Assembly: GCA_944331885.1 (NCBI GenBank)
Contig: CALVJF010000028.1
Span: 1-8,261, forward strand
Length of the DNA stretch: 8,261 nucleotides
Origin: an uncultured Bacilli bacterium
GTDB lineage: Bacteria > Bacillota_I > Bacilli_A > RF39 > UBA660
Reading direction: 5' to 3'
Shown: positions 5,890-8,261 of the stretch, piece by piece
How positions within the stretch are numbered: the first letter of the stretch is position 1
How the letters are laid out: every line of letters begins with the position of its first letter
Made by a program: the position numbers and the translations under genes
The notes under the pieces: generated by a model
The model's database searches: none
What the model saw: only the letters and a program-made list of their open reading frames with translations
What the model was told of the DNA's origin: nothing

Positions 5890-6303
5890 TTATGGATTGG
5901 GATTACATTTTGTAGGATTGGTCATACAATTTATACATTTATAATATGTACTATCATCGGAACTATAACCATCTATTAACTCAAAAGCAAAGTATACAAT
6001 AGTCGGAATTAAAAATATTATTACACCAGCAATTATTCTTTTTATCAAGGTTGTTGTACTTTTTTTAATAGCACTATCGTCGCTAGCAATAATAGCTTTG
6101 GCAAAATCTATTATTCCAAAAATAATAATTATTATGGGAATTATAATTTTTAATATAAACAATGCATATCCTAAAATTTGAAAAGCTCTTTGGACCCCAC
6201 TTTCTTCACAGAAATTTAATTTAGCACTTCCTGCTGCAAAAACAATTTTAGAAAATAGAAAACTACTAAATATTCCCCATATTAGATATCTGATTTTTTT
6301 CAT
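5890..6303 (-). CDS. VirB2/TrbC-like type IV secretion pilin family protein
   Basis: 137 residues from the ATG at 6303-6301. A GTG at 6312 is in frame, but it lies inside the ribosome binding site AAGGTGAT (6315-6308), which sits correctly for the ATG. The protein has a signal peptide (about 1-24, ending VFA-AG), a short polar segment with C32, then two hydrophobic helices (about 44-67 and 86-108) joined by a short basic loop. Its C-terminus is Cys-containing (C123, C126, C133). This two-helix layout with signal peptide matches VirB2/TrbC-like pilins. No other conjugation or type IV secretion gene is visible, so a role in conjugation is unproven; a membrane protein working with the CmpB-family partner is the alternative. 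It is the first gene of the two-gene operon. Confidence 0.65.
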   Translation of the reverse strand: MKKIRYLIWGIFSSFLFSKIVFAAGSAKLNFCEESGVQRAFQILGYALFILKIIIPIIIIIFGIIDFAKAIIASDDSAIKKSTTTLIKRIIAGVIIFLIPTIVYFAFELIDGYSSDDSTYYKCINCMTNPTKCNPNP

Positions 6304-6322
6304 TTTAATCACCTTCTTATTA

Positions 6323-6351
6323 ATTATAATAAATTTTGAGAAAATAGTAAA
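6323..6351 (-). promoter_or_regulatory. Sigma-A promoter of the pilin-like/CmpB operon
   Basis: On the minus strand TTTACT (6351-6346), 17-base spacer, TATAAT (6328-6323). The -10 is perfect and the spacing optimal, and the transcript would start just before the AAGGTGAT ribosome binding site. It is divergent from the sporulation-type promoter of spoIIIAH, so the two sides of this intergenic region are probably used in different growth phases. Confidence 0.65.
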
Positions 6352-6357
6352 TGTTTA

Positions 6358-6385
6358 GTATATATGAAATTTTCAAACATATATT
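6358..6385 (+). promoter_or_regulatory. Candidate sigma-E promoter of spoIIIAH
   Basis: GTATATA (6358-6364), 13 bases, CATATATT (6378-6385). This closely follows the mother-cell sigma-E pattern (GNATATT, 13-15 bases, CATACANT), with one -10 mismatch and one -35 mismatch. The predicted start is just upstream of the AGGAGG at 6397-6402. The element also contains a 7-bp inverted repeat (ATATATG 6360-6366, CATATAT 6378-6384), which may be chance in such AT-rich DNA. SpoIIIA genes are sigma-E controlled in Bacillus. Confidence 0.5.
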
Positions 6386-6409
6386 TTAATAAGTATAGGA
6401 GGATTTAAA

Positions 6410-6895
6410 ATGATAAATAGAAGGAATTTATGGTTTGTATCATTAGTTAGTTTAATTTTAGTACTGAGTATTTTTTACATTTCAATGCCTAGTGACAAAG
6501 TTGAGAATCTGAATTCTGAAGATGTAACAGAAACCAAAACTGTAATAAGTGAAAGTACGGCCTTGGTTGCATTAAGAGTTGAAGATGACGAAAAAGTACT
6601 TGAACAAATGGAATCCTTACAAACTATATTATTAAGTGAAACAGCAACATCTGATGAAAAGAATGCTGCTTATGAAGAGTTGGTTAATATTAACTTAAAT
6701 AAGGGATTAGAAGAAAAGATTCAAGAAAATATAAAACAAACTTACAACTACGATTCATTTGTAAAAATTAACAATGATCAAGTGAATATTGTTGTTGATA
6801 ATGATAAACACAGCAATGAAATTGCAAATAAAATTATCAGGATTGCGCAAAATGAATTTGATGTCAAAAAATTTATTACGGTTAAGTTTCAATAA
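6410..6895 (+). CDS. spoIIIAH: Stage III sporulation protein AH (SpoIIIAH-like)
   Basis: 161 residues. A basic N-terminus is followed by one transmembrane helix (about 7-26) and a linker with many acidic residues. The conserved C-terminal domain (about 60-161) contains ATSDEKNAAYEELVNINL and ends in IAQNEFDVKKFITVKF, the usual SpoIIIAH finish. It is a mother-cell membrane protein whose ectodomain lies between the spore membranes and binds forespore SpoIIQ, forming the ring-like channel that keeps the forespore active. It is shorter than the B. subtilis protein (about 218), mainly in the linker. Oddly, it stands alone: the genes spoIIIAA to AG are not upstream, where transcription runs the other way. 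AGGAGG lies 7 bases before the ATG. Confidence 0.88.
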   Translation: MINRRNLWFVSLVSLILVLSIFYISMPSDKVENLNSEDVTETKTVISESTALVALRVEDDEKVLEQMESLQTILLSETATSDEKNAAYEELVNINLNKGLEEKIQENIKQTYNYDSFVKINNDQVNIVVDNDKHSNEIANKIIRIAQNEFDVKKFITVKFQ

Positions 6896-6908
6896 TTAGG
6901 CGTTTATT

Positions 6909-6967
6909 GCTCACTATCTTTTATAATGGACATACAATACAATGAGAGGGATAAATAGAAAGTGAGC
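6909..6967. repeat. Inverted repeat bracketing the gerE promoter
   Basis: GCTCACT (6909-6915) and AGTGAGC (6961-6967) are perfect 7-bp complements 45 bases apart. The pairing continues imperfectly inward (TCT with AGA, TT with AA, separated by single mismatches). The left arm overlaps the -35 region and the right arm overlaps the ribosome binding region of gerE. It could be a paired operator, or chance. A role in mRNA folding would require a transcript starting upstream of 6909. Confidence 0.35.
6912..6939 (+). promoter_or_regulatory. Candidate sigma-K (or sigma-E) promoter of gerE
   Basis: CATACAATA (6931-6939) matches the sigma-K -10 pattern CATANNNTA at every defined base, and its first eight bases also match the sigma-E -10 CATACANT. 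The -35 element for sigma-K, a bare AC, is present at 6913-6914 with 16 bases between. B. subtilis gerE is transcribed by sigma-K. A nearby TATAAT (6922-6927) lacks a good sigma-A -35. Confidence 0.5.
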
Positions 6968-6972
6968 GATGT

Positions 6973-7179
6973 ATGAAAAATTATTTATTGACTAATAGAG
7001 AAAAAGAAATATTTGACTTATTAATTCAAAATAAGACTACGCGTGATATAGCTCAATATTTAGAAATTAGTGAAAAAACTGTTAGAAATCATATTTCAAA
7101 TGTAATGCAAAAATTGGGTGTTAAAGGTCGAGCTCAAGCAATTGTCGAGTTAATTAAGTTAAACGAAATTAAAATATAA
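6973..7179 (+). CDS. gerE: GerE, LuxR-type mother-cell transcription regulator
   Basis: 68 residues made up almost entirely of a LuxR-type helix-turn-helix: TNREKEIFDLL (7-17) opens the domain, TTRDIAQYLEIS is the first HTH helix region and EKTVRNHISNVMQKLGV (34-50) the recognition helix. A stand-alone LuxR HTH of about 70 residues beside gerM is characteristic of GerE (B. subtilis, 74 residues). GerE activates or represses late sigma-K genes for coat and cortex in the mother cell. The ribosome binding site is unusually weak for this window (GTGAG about 7 bases upstream) and lies in the right arm of the inverted repeat. An intact terminator follows. A different LuxR-type regulator is unlikely given the context. 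Confidence 0.9.
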   Translation: MKNYLLTNREKEIFDLLIQNKTTRDIAQYLEISEKTVRNHISNVMQKLGVKGRAQAIVELIKLNEIKI

Positions 7180-7180
7180 C

Positions 7181-7199
7181 AAAGCCATTAGGCTTTTTT
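7181..7199 (+). terminator. Rho-independent terminator after gerE
   Basis: A 6-bp stem (AAAGCC 7181-7186, GGCTTT 7191-7196) with loop ATTA, followed by T residues to 7199. It begins 2 bases after the gerE stop. It is short, so partial read-through into gerM is plausible. Confidence 0.7.
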
Positions 7200-7247
7200 A
7201 TTATATTTTAATTAGGTTATTAATATAATTTTATAGGAGGTTTTTAA

Positions 7248-8180
7248 ATGTTAAAAAATAGTTCTTTAAGAAGAATTACTATTGCTTCGATAGCTTTATT
7301 AATAGTGGGAATTATTTATCTATTTCCTAAAAGTAGTGAAAAAATTCCGCAAAAAATTAACTATATTGATGCTGTTTTGAGTCCTATTTATTTAATTGAT
7401 AGTAATAATTATGTAGCAAGAACAGAAATGATTATTGATGAAGATGACGAACTGTTGAAAGCAAAAGAAATCTTAGAAGCATTAACAATCGGTAGTAATA
7501 AAACTGATTATATACCCGATGGTTTTAAACAAATTATACCTTTAAACACAAGACTATTAGATGCTAGTTTAGAAGGTGGATTACTAAAAATAAATTTTTC
7601 AAAAGAATTTAATAATATTACAGAAAAAAATGAAAGTAAAATGCTTGAAAGTATTGTTTATTCTTTAACAGAAATTGAAGGGATAAACAAGATAATGATT
7701 TTTGTTGAGGGTGTACATTTAAATAAAATGCCAATCAGCCAGAAAAGATTACCTGAAACATTAGATCGAAGTTTTGGAATTAATAAAATTTATAATTTGG
7801 ATACTTTTTCCGATGTTACTATGACAACAATTTATTATTTAGGAAAATATAATGATAATTATTACTATATTCCTGTTACTTTAGTAGACAATAACGATAT
7901 TAATAAAGTGGAGATAGTTATTAATAATCTTAAAAGTTCTCCTATTTATCAAGCTAATTTAATGAGTTATTTAGCTAGTTCGGTTGAATTATTAGATTTT
8001 GAAATTAAAGAAAATGTAGCTAGCTTAAATTTTAATAATTATTTATTTAGTGATATTAATTCTAAAACTATTTTAGAAGAAGTTAAATATTCTATTTTTC
8101 TATCCTTAAAAGATAACAATGATATTCAGGAAGTAATATTTTTAGTTAATGATGAAAAAATAGAGAACTTTAAAATATAA
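7248..8180 (+). CDS. gerM: GerM, sporulation protein with two GerMN domains
   Basis: 310 residues. A short basic N-terminus and one hydrophobic helix (about 10-26) are followed by two GerMN domains. The first (about 45-165) contains LEGGLLKINFSKEFNN and a strand ending IMIFVEGV; the second (about 193-303) contains ENVASLNFNNYLF and EVIFLVNDE. In B. subtilis GerM is a mother-cell lipoprotein needed to assemble the SpoIIIAH-SpoIIQ complex, so its closeness to spoIIIAH makes functional sense. The N-terminus here has no Cys and thus no lipobox, suggesting an uncleaved membrane anchor. AGGAGG (7235-7240) lies 7 bases before the ATG. A TATAAT at 7224-7229 has no good -35, so its own promoter is uncertain. 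B. subtilis GerM is about 366 residues. Confidence 0.9.
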   Translation: MLKNSSLRRITIASIALLIVGIIYLFPKSSEKIPQKINYIDAVLSPIYLIDSNNYVARTEMIIDEDDELLKAKEILEALTIGSNKTDYIPDGFKQIIPLNTRLLDASLEGGLLKINFSKEFNNITEKNESKMLESIVYSLTEIEGINKIMIFVEGVHLNKMPISQKRLPETLDRSFGINKIYNLDTFSDVTMTTIYYLGKYNDNYYYIPVTLVDNNDINKVEIVINNLKSSPIYQANLMSYLASSVELLDFEIKENVASLNFNNYLFSDINSKTILEEVKYSIFLSLKDNNDIQEVIFLVNDEKIENFKI

Positions 8181-8203
8181 AAAGTCGTTGAATCAATCTA
8201 AAG

Positions 8204-8260
8204 TGCACAATTAAGTGCAATTTAAAGTTGAATGTGTATTTTTAAAAGAAAATGCACATT
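8204..8260. other. Two hairpin-forming segments after gerM, possible terminator
   Basis: The tail after gerM holds no gene. TGCAC (8204-8208) pairs with GTGCA (8215-8219). A longer 12-bp stem (AATGTGTATTTT at 8231-8242 with AAAATGCACATT at 8249-8260, one G-T wobble) follows, with a T at the window edge. This may be the gerM terminator, but the following T run is cut off by the window. Confidence 0.35.
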
Positions 8261-8261
8261 T

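Noticed and set aside
1..8261. CRISPR array, insertion sequence, tRNA or rRNA gene, prophage
   Set aside because: No regularly spaced repeats, transposase-like protein, cloverleaf or rRNA-like segment is seen on either strand.

Overview
The window looks like chromosome from a very AT-rich, spore-forming Firmicute of the Bacilli or a related uncultured gut lineage. The evidence is the spore genes yqfC, yqfD, spoIIIAH, gerE and gerM, the Gram-positive order rpsU-yqeY, strong AGGAGG-type ribosome binding sites and several GTG/TTG start contexts. Tryptophan is written TGG and TAA serves as a normal stop, so the ordinary bacterial code applies. A finer taxonomic placement would be a guess.

Layout. 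Bases 1-6303 are coded on the minus strand and 6410-8180 on the plus strand, diverging from a short intergenic region at 6304-6409. Reading the minus strand from its 5' side: (a) 6303-5147 is a two-gene operon with a consensus sigma-A promoter, encoding a small VirB2/TrbC-like pilin-family membrane protein and a CmpB-family (DUF1113) membrane protein, closed by a hairpin terminator. (b) 5087-2306 is a compact bacteriocin-type locus: a peptidase-C39 ABC exporter, a small single-span membrane protein, and two tiny genes missed by ordinary ORF length cut-offs. Both tiny genes encode double-glycine-leader peptides with GxxxG motifs and look like a two-peptide (class IIb-like) bacteriocin pair. (c) 2232-1480 is a solitary pilin-like surface protein with a predicted beta-rich ectodomain. 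(d) 1403-1 is a housekeeping and sporulation block in B. subtilis-like order: rpsU, yqeY, yqfC, yqfD (the last cut by the window edge).

Plus strand: spoIIIAH, gerE and gerM form a late-sporulation cluster. SpoIIIAH and GerM both belong to the SpoIIIA-SpoIIQ transenvelope assembly that links mother cell and forespore, and GerE is the terminal mother-cell transcription factor. Candidate mother-cell (sigma-E/sigma-K type) promoters sit before spoIIIAH and gerE, and a weaker one before yqfC.

The most notable points are the two unlisted double-glycine peptides at 2306-2607 and the state of their exporter. The exporter reads as one 688-codon gene interrupted by a single in-frame TAA at 4449-4451, with every catalytic motif on both sides intact. 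Either the export system has just been inactivated, or the base is an assembly error or a polymorphism.
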